Shown here in pieces: positions 53,001 through 64,000 of a stretch of DNA of 64,000 nucleotides (position 1 is the stretch's first letter; each line of letters opens with the position of its first letter). The notes below the pieces were generated by a model that worked only from the letters and a program-made list of their open reading frames with translations, had not been told where the DNA came from and made no database searches. Position numbers and translations under genes: made by a program. Source of the DNA: Bugula neritina (Eukaryota; Bryozoa; Gymnolaemata; Cheilostomatida; Bugulidae); NCBI GenBank assembly GCA_964035545.1, contig OZ037766.1, positions 1,731,501-1,795,500 of the forward strand, given 5' to 3'.

Positions 53001-56000
53001 AGCACCTTTACATTCAGTAAACACAACATTTACTGCATTCTGCATATTTCAAGTTACTTTTCAAAGAATGAAATATCAGCTTGAATATATCAAGTTGACA
53101 AGGTTTTCTGAACACTCTTAGTTGGTTGGTTTTATAACCAATCAACTTATCACACGAAAGAGCTAAGAGATTTTGTGTAATTTGGACATTTTATAGCGGA
53201 TTCATATTTTCACAGCAAAATAATGCAGCCTGCATTAACGACCAAATATAACTTTGTCTCCAACAGGATTTTTTATGTTTGTAGGAACTTTTGCTACCGA
53301 AGTTTTCATTCACTAAGTTTCCACTCTCCATGTTTTGATTGATTGATTGATTGATTTTATTTCTATCACTAACATGATATATGTTGTGAAAAAAAGGTGT
53401 TAAATACCGATGCCCATGATATTAAAAATGATAACAGTGTAACATACATGGCTTAAAAATAGGAGTAAAAAGTCTCTGAGGCTGGAAGTCAATTAACAAA
53501 AATTATTATACAAGTTTATTTAGCTTGAGTGCTGTCTGGCGTATAAAAGAATCTCTGCCCTAAGTGCTTCTGTACAAAATCAACTCTGTGAAAATTTGTT
53601 TGATTGAATTCTTATTTGTGGGACAGTTAACAAAACAGCTGAAAGTTTAGCTCTAAATTTAATGTCACTTATAAACTTTGGTTATAGATTAAAGTATAAG
53701 GAGCTAGGGACACAGCTCATTTATTCAGACAGTATAATGGGTGGCCTATGTTTAGTCTCTAAATAGACTTAGATCTTAGAATTAAATGATAACTGATCAT
53801 GAGAAACGTTTAGCTTCCAGCTCTTCTAGAATTATCTGTCTACATTCCACAGACTAGCTACTAATCAGCATTAACTTAGGAATAGGGAATTATCTCACCA
53901 CTGCTCATGCTCTCGGCTGTGAACATCTGCAGAAGGTCTATAATCTCCGCCTCCTTCCTCAACTCTTCTGCAGATTTCACCTGCCCTTCAATCTTTGTCG
54001 TGTCGTCATGTGCTGACACATCAGGAGTTGTGTGCTCTTGCTCTGATACAGTAGGAGTTGTGCGTTCTTGCTTTAATACAATAGGAGTTGTCCCCACAGT
54101 GGAGCCAGTCTTGTACAATACACTTTGCAGGTACGTTTTCAGTCGTTTGATTTGAGAGGTGGAAAGGTCATCCACAGTAATCAGTCCTGAAAGAGCAGAG
54201 AGAAGTGAATAACTGTAGAGTCAGAAGGTTGGTGAGTAATATGTGGTGCACTTGTTGCTATAGAGACAAGCAGGTAGAGATATTTAGAGAGATCATGGTA
54301 TCACTATACTAAGATGGTTAGTTACCTGCACAAGCATTCTGCATTGAGTAAACAACTCCAAATTCAATCTAATTTCTCAAGACTGCACATGTAACAATAT
54401 ATGAATGCAGTAGCTCCTTGTCAGTTTGAAACAGTAATAGACACACGATATAATTTATTTGGAATAAATACTAAAGCTACTTTGCAATTTATAGTTCATT
54501 TCACATATTTACAAATTATTCAGGAAATACCAGTTTGCAAATCATAGATACTCTTAAAGCTCTACAGGAAATAAACAAACTTACCTGATGTAAGCTGTTC
54601 GAGTAGCCAGTAATCTACTTCACTCAGTCCCCTTTTAGCCTCAGAACCTGCTAAAACAATCACTGCAGGTTAGATTAGATAGGAAAGACAACTTCTCACA
54701 CAACTAATACTACATATAAGAGGCTTGTGGGTAGACAGCTGTTGTACAGGTATACACTTTATATGAAACAGGGCTGTCAGTTACAACAACGGGTTTATGT
54801 TGTAAAAATACAAACTTTGTACAAGTTGTTGTCTAAAACTTATAATGACAAAATTTTGACAAAGGAAAAAATCCCAAAGATGCATAAATTTAGCTATAGT
54901 TTTCCTAGTCTGCAATCTTTTAATCCAGAGTACTAAGTCACGGTACTTTAGTCACAGTACTCTAGTCACAGTACTCTAGTCACAGTACTCTAGTTACAGC
55001 CATACTGGTAATACTGTATATTTATTTATTCTGTTTTAAACCTTCCACCATGTCACTAACTACTTGACCATACACCAGAGGAGCTCACTCCTTTACCTCT
55101 GTTGCTAAGAGCAACATGTGACCTCAAGTAAGGTCAACTGAAGGTGAAGCAACTCCAAACTCCTTCACAGAGTTCATGACCTGATAATAACACAGCTGCG
55201 CATATCACCTGTTACCTTTCACCTGTTACCTAGCAGCTGACTAAGCAATTAACTACAGAGTGGAGGAAAGTCTTGTTTTAAATAATAAAAGTAACTTATA
55301 GGTGATGAAGTTTGAACCTATACAGCATCTACAGCAGTTTAGAGCGAGTGTTATTCTACCAGACCAATCACAGGAGGGGAGTGTGCAGTGAACTACATGA
55401 AACCCTTAGCTCATGCAGTGTGACACCATATAGCTGCAGTAGCAGGTGAACTAGGAGTACAGCTAGTAGCATCTATTGAGTGGTATTAGCTAAATGTCAA
55501 AACAGTAGCTGCAACAGTCTACATACATGCTTATATGGTGAGCTGTAACAGCTATATTTCATCATATGCACATGTAGACAGCTTTCAACAGTGATATAGT
55601 CACCTAGCTGTTGAATAACTCCACAGTAAACACTTTCCCAATCACCACAACACAGCTATGAGCGCACTATTACAGTAAGCTGTACCTGTAGTGAATGTTT
55701 TAGCAGTTGTCCCCCCATTCTGTACACTGGGTAGAGACAAAGTCAAACTCAAGTATTTCTCCAGAGCCCGGAGGTCAGACAGACTCAACTTGGACAGGAA
55801 GTCCTCGTTGGAGAGAGTCGTAGTGTCCTTGAGAAGGTAAAAGGGCGTGTCGGTGGTAGCTGGACGACTGTTGTATACATTCATGTTGTCATGGTAACTT
55901 GTCTGTTTACTTCCTGTGTTGAGCTTACTGCAAGTATTAGATGATGGTAGTGGATGAACCCAGAATATATTATAACTGCTACTTGCTGATATGTATATAT

Positions 56001-59000
56001 TATTACACTATGTTTTGATATAATATGTAGTCTAGTTACACTATGTTGTATCAGGGGAGATAAATCTTGTCTGTATTATACAATGACGAGCTTTAGACAA
56101 TAAATAATGCATGTGGGCTAGTTAAATTATACTAAGTTATTATAATGATACAATATAATAATATATTATTGATAATATAGCATAAAATAACCCATATAAT
56201 ATACTATATTACATATTACAAATAAGTTTTAAATTACAATATTAAGAAACCTATATTTTTCACTCCAAAACTAGTGAAATTTTAACAGTCAGTCATTGTG
56301 GAAGTTTGCTTTGAGAGTTGTCTCCTCTAAGACAAAAGAACTGTGGTAATACTGCCGCTGCTGCACCACACCTTTAAATGATACAATAATCTAATTTCTA
56401 AACCTAATACTGTAAGTCAACTAGTACTTTAGCAAACGCAAGGTTGTCCTTCGCCTTGTATTTTCAGGTAAGAGTTGAGCTAGAAAATCAATGAGCAATA
56501 ATCTAAAGCTCGAACCTCGAGTTATGAAACAAGCCGACCAAGCAGCCAATGCATACCGGAGTATTAGATATTGCATCATATCCTGAATGAGTATGGCAGC
56601 TAACTGCTAAATATAACATACTGTACGTGTACCGTATATGTATTGTACGTGTACTGTACCTAAGGTGTAAGTTTACTGAATATCATGCATAGTCGGTATT
56701 CTAGAAAGTTGTGAATGAAAATAGAAGTGACACGGGAAAGCTAGGCTAGTTATGTCGGAGGTTATTATATAGGCATGTCCACGTAGACATACTCCATTTT
56801 ATTACGTATTTATATTCTAGTGTGTTATATATTTATATCCCGCTACCCCAACAGGACAAAGCGGAGATAGGTGAGAATAGGTGAGAAAAATGTTATATAC
56901 TTATATCATAGATACTATTGCTGTTACATTACATAGATGCTATTACTTTGCAATAAACTTGAGTTCTTGGCAGCAGACAGCTGACAACAGAGCTGCTTGG
57001 AGAGCTGCAACCAAATCTAAGCCGAATTCATAAAACAGTCATAGTCGTATCGACTGACTGCAAGAGAGAGATACTATTACGAGAATGTAGAGTGTGTTAG
57101 CTACAGTAGTTACTGCTAGATAGTTTGAAAATATTTAACAAATTATATAAAATGAAACTTATTGAAAATTTAGTGAATTTAAATACTTAGCTACAAACTA
57201 GACGGCAGATTCTCCCTAAGAGAGCCGATTTTACAAAACACAATTCGCAAGATGAAATCATATAAACTTCTAGATAATTAGACTGTAGACCTAGAGGTAA
57301 ACATGAAAGTTAATCAACTAAAGTGGAATATCTAATCAAGAAGCTACACCTGTGTACAGACTGTATAAGTAGCCTGAGGAACTATGTTACCTGTTAGTAT
57401 AATATTGGGAGGCTAATCTAGCCTTCTCCACCCTGTCACACGCAGTGAGGTCGGGATCTGTGTACAGCTCATAGCTCTCCAGTAGCCCACCAATAATACA
57501 CTGAGTGTACGGGTCCCCCCAGCCATACCCCAACTTTAAGAGACTCTTCAGAGAGAACTCAAGCACCTTTTTCAGCTCATCAGACGCCCTGAACTGGAGA
57601 ATTCTACTCTCAGAGAGCAGGTTCTGACACGTCCCAAACAAGTTGTCTGCAAACAGAGGACACAAGGCTATATTGCAGAAAATTTGGGCTACAGTACATC
57701 ATAATGTTGAAGTTAATCTAGAATTATTCCAACAGAATGCAAACTTGTCTGGTGCAGATGGAAAGGTTTGTTTTTCTACTTTCTTCCAACTACAATATTA
57801 TCTTGAAAAAAAACTAAACTTAAATCATTTTTAAGAAAAGATGTTTCAGTAAGGTATTGCCATTGAACTATAATAGTTATAGTTTCAGTTCAGTAAGGTA
57901 TTGCCATGGCAACAGCCAAATGGAGGATGGGTAGAGGTTTCCAGTGTGTTGGAAGAGTTGTGTACCCCTGTTACATATTCTCAAACATCATCTATCATAT
58001 ACTTAGATAATAAAATATTCCAGTATAACTGAAAATATTTTAATAGAAATAAATTAGTGTATTCTTGCAACAAGTTATTTACTACAACTTACTGTAGTGA
58101 CTGACACTATTACTAACTATTACTAACTGTCACCGATCACTGTAAGTAATAACTATCACTAATAACTTTAACTAATTATTGGGTAGTTAGTTGAAATTTT
58201 CTTGAGTCAGTATTGGCTACATGATGAGGTGTGGCGACAATATCACCCCTATCCCAAACATAACCCTCAGTCTAATAAACTAATCAACTTCTTTGCCTAA
58301 ATAAAAAGTGCAGCTAAGAACAATACATTTTTTCATTTTTCTAAATAATAATAGAATAAAGTCACATTAATTTATAAATTATATTTAGTTATAATAGAGT
58401 ATATTAAATTAGAATAATTACTTGTAATTTGAATATCTTAAAATCAATTTAATTTAAAAGTTTCAAATAAAAATCGTGTCATATTGTTTGGATATCTTCA
58501 TCTATTCCTACCAAGTTCCTTATTGGAGAAACTATCAGTAGATTCATTGAGTCAGACTAAGAGTAGCATTAGAGGAGAACTTCACTCTATAAACTAGACT
58601 GCCTTAGATCATGTAGTGACATTCTAATGTATGTTATCAGAGGAAAGTTTGACATTTCAGTTTCAACATCATTATTATAGCATTAAATGTTGTATAATAC
58701 TCTCTGTTGAGGCAGCGCAGCCCTAGAGGCAGCAGATATTGATTGCATAACTCACTCCATCACATACTATATGGTTGTTACAACCCAGCTAGCTAATACT
58801 TAGCAAACCTCCATCATCATCATAGCAGTCTGTCGGTGTGACAATGACTGTTTCACTTTGCTTTAATCAAGCATCTCTATCCGTCTCTACATTTAAGCTT
58901 CCTTTGTCAGCTATCTCTGTCCATGTCTATCTTTTTCATATTTTGCTTTACAGTGTCTTTAAATCTCAATCTGAGACTTACTTGGTTACTTTTACCTTCT

Positions 59001-62000
59001 TTCAGCTTCGAACTTCCAGTTCACCAAATAACAACAAACAGCCTCAGATCACTGGTTATTCCTCAGGAAACTGTAGCACTGAGGCTATATTTACCAACGA
59101 GCCAACATAACATAACACCTTGAGACACTACGCAGATTGGTTGTATCATCATAGTATGCAGAAATATCTATTCTATGAGATCTTAAGAGTACTTCAGTTG
59201 GAGCATTAATAATAGAACCAACAAAACTGTAACACTTTTAATGAAACTTTCTATAACAGAATTAATTGGTCTATACTAGTATTTCCAGCCCTACAGAGCC
59301 AAGAAGACCCCGGGGTGCTCTCGCAGAGTTCTGTGATGATAACGAGAGAGAAATAAAACTCAAATTGACTTCTCTAACTCAGAAGGTGACATCATGTGAC
59401 TACAACCTGCAGAGAGCAGAAACACACAAGAGAAGACAACTTTGAAGATTACGTGGCACTGTGGCGTGACTAGACAGATAAGATGAAATAATGCTGGTAC
59501 AGCGAGGTTTTTAAACGTTCTACAAACTGACATTTAGACCAAAGTACCAGCATCTAGCTAATCATATAATCCTTAACCCGGGGAAATTTTAAAGGAACAT
59601 AGAAATGTTGATGAACTCCAACAAGTTCCTATCAAAGTAGCAGTGAGTTTATCTCATTTCTTGTATGTTTGCCTTGTCAGAGTAGAGCTTAGGGAGTGTG
59701 TCACAGTGAATGAATTGAACGTCACAGCTGATGTCACAACAGCCTTCACTCTTTAGCCACTATGAGCACTGCTAGTAAACTAACTCGTATAGGTGAGTGT
59801 AAGTGAGTGTAGTTGGGTAAAGGTGGGTACAGGTGAGTGTAGGCGAGTACAGGTGAGTACAGGTGAGTACAGGTGAGTGTAGGTGGTACAGGTGAGTACA
59901 GGTGAGTGTAGGTGGGTACAGGTGAGTACAGGTGAGTGTAGAAACTGGTCTCATGTACAAAAGCCATGATGTGCGTCCAGTATGAAACTCTCATTCTAAG
60001 TTTATATTAACTACATCCAACTAAGAGAGTCTACGGAACTATCAAGGATAAGGAAATTGAGTTTCTATAATTTAGCATTAAATGTGAAACACGCAGGCAG
60101 CAAACAAAGTCAGCAAACATGTGGGCGCTAACCATCAAATAGAGTGGAAATTCAGCGAATCAAAATCAATAGATTGTAAACAACGGACAAGTATTGACTA
60201 TCTTCAACTATGATGCATAGTTTAGTATTTGCTATCAGCTATTAGTAAGTGCTTGTATAGTGGGAGTATATCATACTGAAGTAAAGTTTCCATCAGATAA
60301 TGTGTATAGCCTGAATTCTACTTCTAATAATATTTCATTGTAGTTCATATATAACATTTTATTAAAGATTGTTTTGATAAAAAATCAAATAATGATGAGA
60401 ACTTAATAATTTGGTTTTAAAAATGTTTAGTAAAAATACTCTGTAAATGACTCTGTAATTCATAGATATTGTAGCTGGAATAGAAGCCCACCACATGGTG
60501 GTACAGCTTTCTGTTTAACTGAAAACAATTCACTCACCTTCAACACAAACTTCATATTTACTGCATATGGACGGGTTATACTGGCAACCTGTAAAACAAA
60601 CAAACCAGTTATACTAGTTACTAAGGCTATGTTAGAAGAGGTAAGAAAGACAGAAAGAGTGGCCTACCTTCCCCATTTTGTTATGTGAAATGGTTTGTTA
60701 CCCTCCCCCCCCCCATGACAGGGCCAAATTCATGTTTTAAACTCTAGCTACACTTGAAGTGTGAGCTTAAACTTAAATTAAAGAAAAATAAATAAACCAG
60801 AATAAACTCATTACATTTTACTGCCAGCAACATTGATTTACTGATAAGCAATGTTATTATAACTCCAGCTGCACATAGCCTCATGTGGAAACTTAAACCC
60901 TACAGGATGATTGGACCACGTTCACCTAAACCCACAACTAGGATGTGTTTTGCAACAGCTTTAGGCTAACTTAACACGAAAACTGTTCAATTACAATTCC
61001 ATCCTGAAATTTCAGTGAATTAACTTTGTCTTAATCTACTAAGTCTAGTGACTTAACTTTTCTCAATCTGTCAAGTCTGATGACTTTACTTGTAGCAATC
61101 TATTATTTCCAGAAAAAGTATCATTTTAAAAAACTTGAATTAAGCCACGCCTACATTGATGACGTCACTTATGGCTATTTGTTTAGCTCCTTTTAGTAAA
61201 TACCTTATGCGTCACACCTTATTTATTGCTTCAAGTGTTACATGGTTTAGTTTTATAGATATGGGAGTTGAGAAAAACAATCAGCGGATGCAACTCAGTG
61301 CGTAAACTGAGAGAGTAGGTTTTTAATACAGTGTTTCGTCACTGTGTATTGTGGGCTCGAGAACAGAAAGCTATTAATGCAATGTGCACATTGATTAATG
61401 GGATGCTGGCACTTAGAGAGACCATGTATAAATTAGACTAGGTTATTAGGCCAAGCATTAGCATTTCTTCATTTGTAGATATATTGGCATTATTTCCCTT
61501 CTCACACAACTGCTAGTACTTCATATTAGCTGATGTATTCACCATTAGTCTACAGCACTTGAATTTTCACTTGAGAATTTATTCATTTTGAAAACTACAC
61601 TTGAAATGTAATTGTGCTTCAGCCATGTTAACTTAGGGCAGCAGATTTATTACATGATATCTACTAAAATGCTGCCTTAGGTTGGTATACCATCTAAAGA
61701 CGTCCACACTCTGTCATACAACATGTGTAGGCCTTCAAGTTAATAGTTACACCCTTTCTACAGTAGGTTGGTAGATGCAGAAAAGAAGACTATCTAGGTG
61801 ACCCACAAGTCGTTCCTATCCAATATTTTTTGCTATATGAGTTTGTTATTGCTAAATAAGCTGTGGGCAAATAGTAAAAGAAATAGTCAGTCTAAACTGA
61901 AGGGAATAGCTCGGACGGAGTTTACTGAGTCTACGATAAGTTGTATTAGTAACTTCCTGTAATGAGAACAGCAAGGCAAACACATAGCCGGAACATACAG

Positions 62001-62625
62001 TATCTTAGTCCCTCAAGAGTAGGTTTTAATCAGATTTACCATTCCACTAACGAAATCAATAATAACCCACATCATTTATCATTACCTCCATAGCTAATGA
62101 CAAACACTATCTATAACTTCTAGGATGACGAAAGAGAAAATCTATTAATACAATAACACTGCTAACATTAAGTTATTGTACCAACGCCTCACAAATTTTC
62201 ACAGAGCAGCTTGAAAGGTGAGAGGGAAAGAGATGTAAATGCTACCAAGTGAGAAGAGCTATTATATCATTGAGTCTGCAACAGTTAGGGTAGATCTTAA
62301 CCTCCCCTAACATGGTTGAAACTCAGAACCTAGGCAATTCCATCAGGAATTCTATAAACACCTTTTCAGCTTCCATAAAACAAGAAGCTGTTAGGGGAAG
62401 CTGTTAAAATGTCCAAGCCAGTCTAAGTTATTAAAGACCCACAGTTTAACCGCCGGACACATTTATAAACTAAATGTTAGAATATTAACGCTAGAGTGAA
62501 TAATCAATGTCTGCATTGAAAGAATATTACACCTACTCACCGTATATAGTCATGGGTCTGTGTGGCGTGTTACCAACAGCTACAGCGGCAGTTAGGGCAA
62601 GTGCTAGTAGGAATAGAGGCCCCAT
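32025..62625 (-). CDS. PTPRN: Receptor-type PTP-like N (IA-2/phogrin) pseudophosphatase, 20 exons, 871 aa
   Basis: This is a dense-core-vesicle membrane protein of neuroendocrine-type cells. Exons: 62625-62541, 60588-60538, 57646-57391, 55927-55686, 54647-54585, 54186-53899, 51170-51026, 50902-50819, 45313-45234, 40233-40163, 39596-39396, 39288-39137, 37583-37529, 36730-36589, 36457-36387, 36191-35991, 35786-35620, 33470-33417, 33067-33003, 32167-32025. Domains: signal peptide [22 protein letters not shown]18-like region with [17 protein letters not shown]; Ser/Thr-rich linker with possible dibasic cleavage (AKRGL); mature ectodomain ([18 protein letters not shown] to [10 protein letters not shown]); membrane span about 469-491; juxtamembrane DLCRQRMQ and [13 protein letters not shown] domain about 592-871, ending [14 protein letters not shown] and [12 protein letters not shown]. 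The active site is C802-S-D-G-S-G-R808 with WPI for WPD, so catalysis is very unlikely. The human protein is about 979 aa. The exon 7 acceptor is the least certain border. Confidence 0.95.
32190..32360. repeat. ATATAACTGAGTA repeat in last PTPRN intron
   Basis: Six to eight imperfect copies of TATATAACTGAGTAAAATAT occur just upstream of the last exon's acceptor. Confidence 0.65.
34316..34450 (+). repeat. G-rich minisatellite (GGGGTAAGAGG) in PTPRN intron 17
   Basis: Units such as GGTTAGGGGGTAAGGGGTAA and AAGATGGCAAGAGGTTAGGG repeat imperfectly. It is strongly purine-biased and has many G-runs; no gene is present. Confidence 0.75.
36517..36635 (-). repeat. 45-bp tandem duplication spanning the donor of PTPRN exon 14
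   Basis: The exon end encoding [10 protein letters not shown] plus its GTATGT donor is repeated 45 bases further on, and partly a third time. The period is 15 codons and the frame stays open through the copies. The first donor (exon end 36589) is in phase with exon 15; the second (exon end 36544) would be in the same phase. Confidence 0.85.
36750..36905. repeat. Short tandem repeat in PTPRN intron 13
   Basis: Imperfect units of ATTGTAGAGCATTATAGAGC occur next to the acceptor of exon 14. Confidence 0.65.
40340..40565. repeat. 34-bp minisatellite in PTPRN intron 9
   Basis: About six copies of GTGTACATGCTATAGCCTAG + TATCAAGTACTATG, located about 100 bases upstream of exon 10. Confidence 0.85.
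42165..42355. repeat. 21-bp minisatellite in PTPRN intron 9
   Basis: About nine copies of GATGTCACAGAAATGTGTGG(T), becoming more diverged to the right. Confidence 0.85.
42425..42590. repeat. 20-bp minisatellite in PTPRN intron 9
   Basis: About eight copies of TATATATGAGAAAGACTGGG. It is unrelated to the 21-bp array 70 bases away. Confidence 0.85.
44215..44490. repeat. 22-bp minisatellite in PTPRN intron 9
   Basis: About twelve copies of TTACATTGGTACAGATTTGG(TA). The long open frames across it are a by-product of the repeat. Confidence 0.9.
46264..50063 (-). CDS. THAP9/P-element-type protein lacking the transposase core (9 exons, 627 aa)
   Basis: Exons: 50063-49930, 49038-48837, 48755-48642, 48492-48288, 48213-48066, 47981-47942, 47857-47685, 47600-47449, 46979-46264. 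All phases match and no stop interrupts. Residues 22-100 form a THAP zinc finger: C22-x4-C27, SFHKFP, C76-x2-H79 and a SGAVP box, as in DNA-binding THAP proteins. Then a basic linker, a coiled coil ([19 protein letters not shown]) and the P-element block [20 protein letters not shown] with [13 protein letters not shown]. The next residues are already the C-terminal part: [57 protein letters not shown] and [12 protein letters not shown]. The roughly 300-residue RNase H core expected between them is absent; only 84 bp of intron separates the two exons. It sits in PTPRN intron 8 on the same strand. Domesticated gene or internally deleted element are both possible. Confidence 0.85.
49440..49850. 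repeat. AGT/ACT trinucleotide-rich block in intron 1 of the THAP gene
   Basis: Long AGTAGT, AGCAGC and ACTACT runs, with two copies of GTACTAGCAGTTGTAGTACT about 60 bases apart. It is similar in style to 2820-2930. Confidence 0.75.
52610..52885. repeat. AT-rich repeat with inverted halves in PTPRN intron 6
   Basis: Units of TATAGTATAGTAATATATTA / TACTGTGTGTAGATATGTAT repeat about three times. The right part contains the reverse complement (ATATCTTCACACAGTATATT), so a large hairpin is possible. Confidence 0.65.
54945..55000. repeat. 14-bp tandem repeat in PTPRN intron 4
   Basis: Four copies of AGTCACAGTACTCT lie about 300 bases upstream of exon 5. Confidence 0.75.
59785..59950. repeat. 10-bp minisatellite (AGGTGAGTAC) in PTPRN intron 2
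   Basis: About fifteen copies of AGGTGAGTAC/AGGTGAGTGT. On the plus strand each copy resembles a consensus splice donor, but PTPRN is transcribed from the other strand. Confidence 0.85.
61160..61167. promoter_or_regulatory. Palindromic CRE-type site in PTPRN intron 1
   Basis: A perfect TGACGTCA octamer, the full CREB/ATF consensus, lies 1.46 kb inside the gene from the start codon. Function is inferred from the motif alone. Confidence 0.3.
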
Positions 62626-63649
62626 TTTAACTGTCAGATACTAAAAAATATTAATAGCAATTCAAATTTCTTGCTAACAATTTTCACTATTCACTGTTGT
62701 AAGCTCGTTTAGCTATTCCGCGAACTAGTGATGCAAGTTCAATCAATCACAGTCAGTATTGTCATAAATAATTCCTAATGAAAAATATCCTTTGAGATAC
62801 AATCATAAAAAGCAATTCACAATTCAGCGCTATTTTTATCACTGCATGGAAACGCAAAAGCACACAATAGGCAGTAACAGTTATTGCCTTTCATTAGTAC
62901 TGCATTACTAAGCAAACACACCATTGAGAAAACCATACTATTAGAACAAACTTACTATTAGACTATAAATTGATTGAAACCAGATTTCAACACATACATT
63001 CTGCAAGACTTCATAACTGTGTTCATTACAGATCAAATCACTTTAAAAATTGGATATTGGATAAATAGTTGAATATACTAAAATGAAGGGCAACTAACAA
63101 CAGGCTTGCTAGTGAAACAAATATGTGCATCAATAGAAATTGTTATGATGTATGAATATTGACTGTAAGAATACAAATATATATCTATATAATTTATACA
63201 CATATCTATATAATATATAGACTAATAAAACTATTAGTAGTAGTATTACTACTAGTAACTCTAATTGTAAACTGTACTAAAACTTATTTTTATACCTGTT
63301 CAGACAACTTAACGTCTTTTTTACCCATAGTCATAATGAGACCCTGGCTATCATAGTGTTAAATTTTTAGTTTTTCAATGACTACATTAGGCTTTGGCTT
63401 TTTGAACAGAGTCCCAGCCAAGTTTAAAGTTGCAAGTTGACACCCATATAAATTTAAAAAATGATATTCCTAATGATATTCATAAATTTAATTATAATAA
63501 TAACTTATGAGCCTTATACTCATAGCAATTTACAATTACAATGACTGTAATTGTTACATATCACAATCACAATGCTTAAAATTAAACCATATAATTATAT
63601 AATAAAATTAAGCATTAGCTAAAAGTAAAAATAAAAGTAAATTAAAAGA
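62626..63649. other. Upstream flank of PTPRN
   Basis: No coding sequence is seen. The region should contain the PTPRN 5' UTR and promoter. It is AT-rich with a TATATA/ACTAGTA run at 63170-63260. Confidence 0.4.
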
Positions 63650-63867
63650 TGCGGATCCTGGCCAAAGAGGAATATCATCCTTCACTCTCAAAATTGTATG
63701 AACACCTCATGGACCAGCCCACTACATCAGTTACCACCAGGTCCCAGTCAAATCGCATGCCCACCACTTTTAGGACTAACACCTCACTATTTCATAACAG
63801 CTTCCTACCCAGAACAATACGTGATATGAAAATAACATCAAATGCTGCTCACAGACAGGCCTCATAA
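63650..63867 (+). pseudogene. C-terminal fragment of a LINE reverse-transcriptase ORF
   Basis: The translated piece ends with the motif typical of the C-terminus of LINE ORF2 proteins: TRSQSNRMPTTFRTNTSLFH then NSFLPRTIRDMK. RT and endonuclease are absent, consistent with 5' truncation at insertion near 63650. The following bases to the window end may be its 3' UTR. Whether it is the same family as the element at 1-2110 cannot be told, as the two do not overlap. Confidence 0.65.
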
Positions 63868-64000
63868 GGCCCTGTACTGACACCAAAGTCTTAAAACAGA
63901 ACTGCACCTATGTGATAAAAGTATTAACTACATTTAATAATTCTGTTCACCAAACGAGGCACGTCGTTTACACTAATTTAGTGGTCTACCGTGATTGCAT

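Noticed and set aside
58838-59123. Overlapping plus-strand frames of 66-90 codons in PTPRN intron 2
   Set aside because: Low-complexity Ser/Phe/Leu translation, no motif, no matching exons nearby.
59746-59994. Thr/His/Tyr-rich frames over the AGGTGAGTAC array
   Set aside because: Produced entirely by the 10-bp repeat.

Overview
This window is from an AT-rich, intron-rich animal genome, probably an invertebrate; the phylum cannot be fixed from sequence alone. There are GT-AG introns of 0.1-5.6 kb, metazoan-type genes, many short minisatellites and three kinds of transposon. No prokaryotic or viral region was seen. I assembled exon chains by hand from homology, splice signals and reading phase. 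All five host-type gene models close with an unbroken frame from ATG to stop.

Layout. (1) 1-2110: 5' part of a CR1/L2-type LINE on the minus strand (start of ORF2, complete ORF1, repeated 5' leader monomers). (2) 2330-2960: degenerate ACTAGT/AGTATT simple sequence. (3) 3743-8016, plus: complete 8-exon STOML2 (SLP-2) gene, 338 aa, with a mitochondrial presequence. (4) 9011-12352, minus: two-exon gene for an unrecognised basic 423-aa protein, convergent with STOML2. (5) 15337-17618: Penelope-like retroelement (PLE) made of two head-to-head copies with identical-length 553-nt arms, each arm ending in a hammerhead ribozyme, the whole lying between (TA)n tracts. (6) 18515-25161, minus: 5-exon ankyrin-repeat gene, 266 aa. 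(7) 25.2-31.7 kb: gene-poor AT-rich DNA. (8) 32025-62625, minus: complete 20-exon PTPRN (IA-2/phogrin) orthologue, 871 aa, filling almost half of the window. (9) 46264-50063, minus, inside PTPRN intron 8: 9-exon THAP9/P-element-type gene, 627 aa, lacking the transposase catalytic core. (10) 63650-63867, plus: 3' end of a LINE ORF2.

Functionally, STOML2 is an inner mitochondrial membrane scaffold and PTPRN is a dense-core-vesicle pseudophosphatase. There is no operon-like relation between neighbours. The most interesting signals are the paired hammerhead ribozymes in the PLE arms, the coreless THAP/P-element gene nested in same-strand orientation inside PTPRN, the unusual PTPRN active site (Cys-Cys-Ser-Asp, and WPI for WPD), and a 45-bp in-frame tandem duplication of a PTPRN splice donor together with its KNRY loop.
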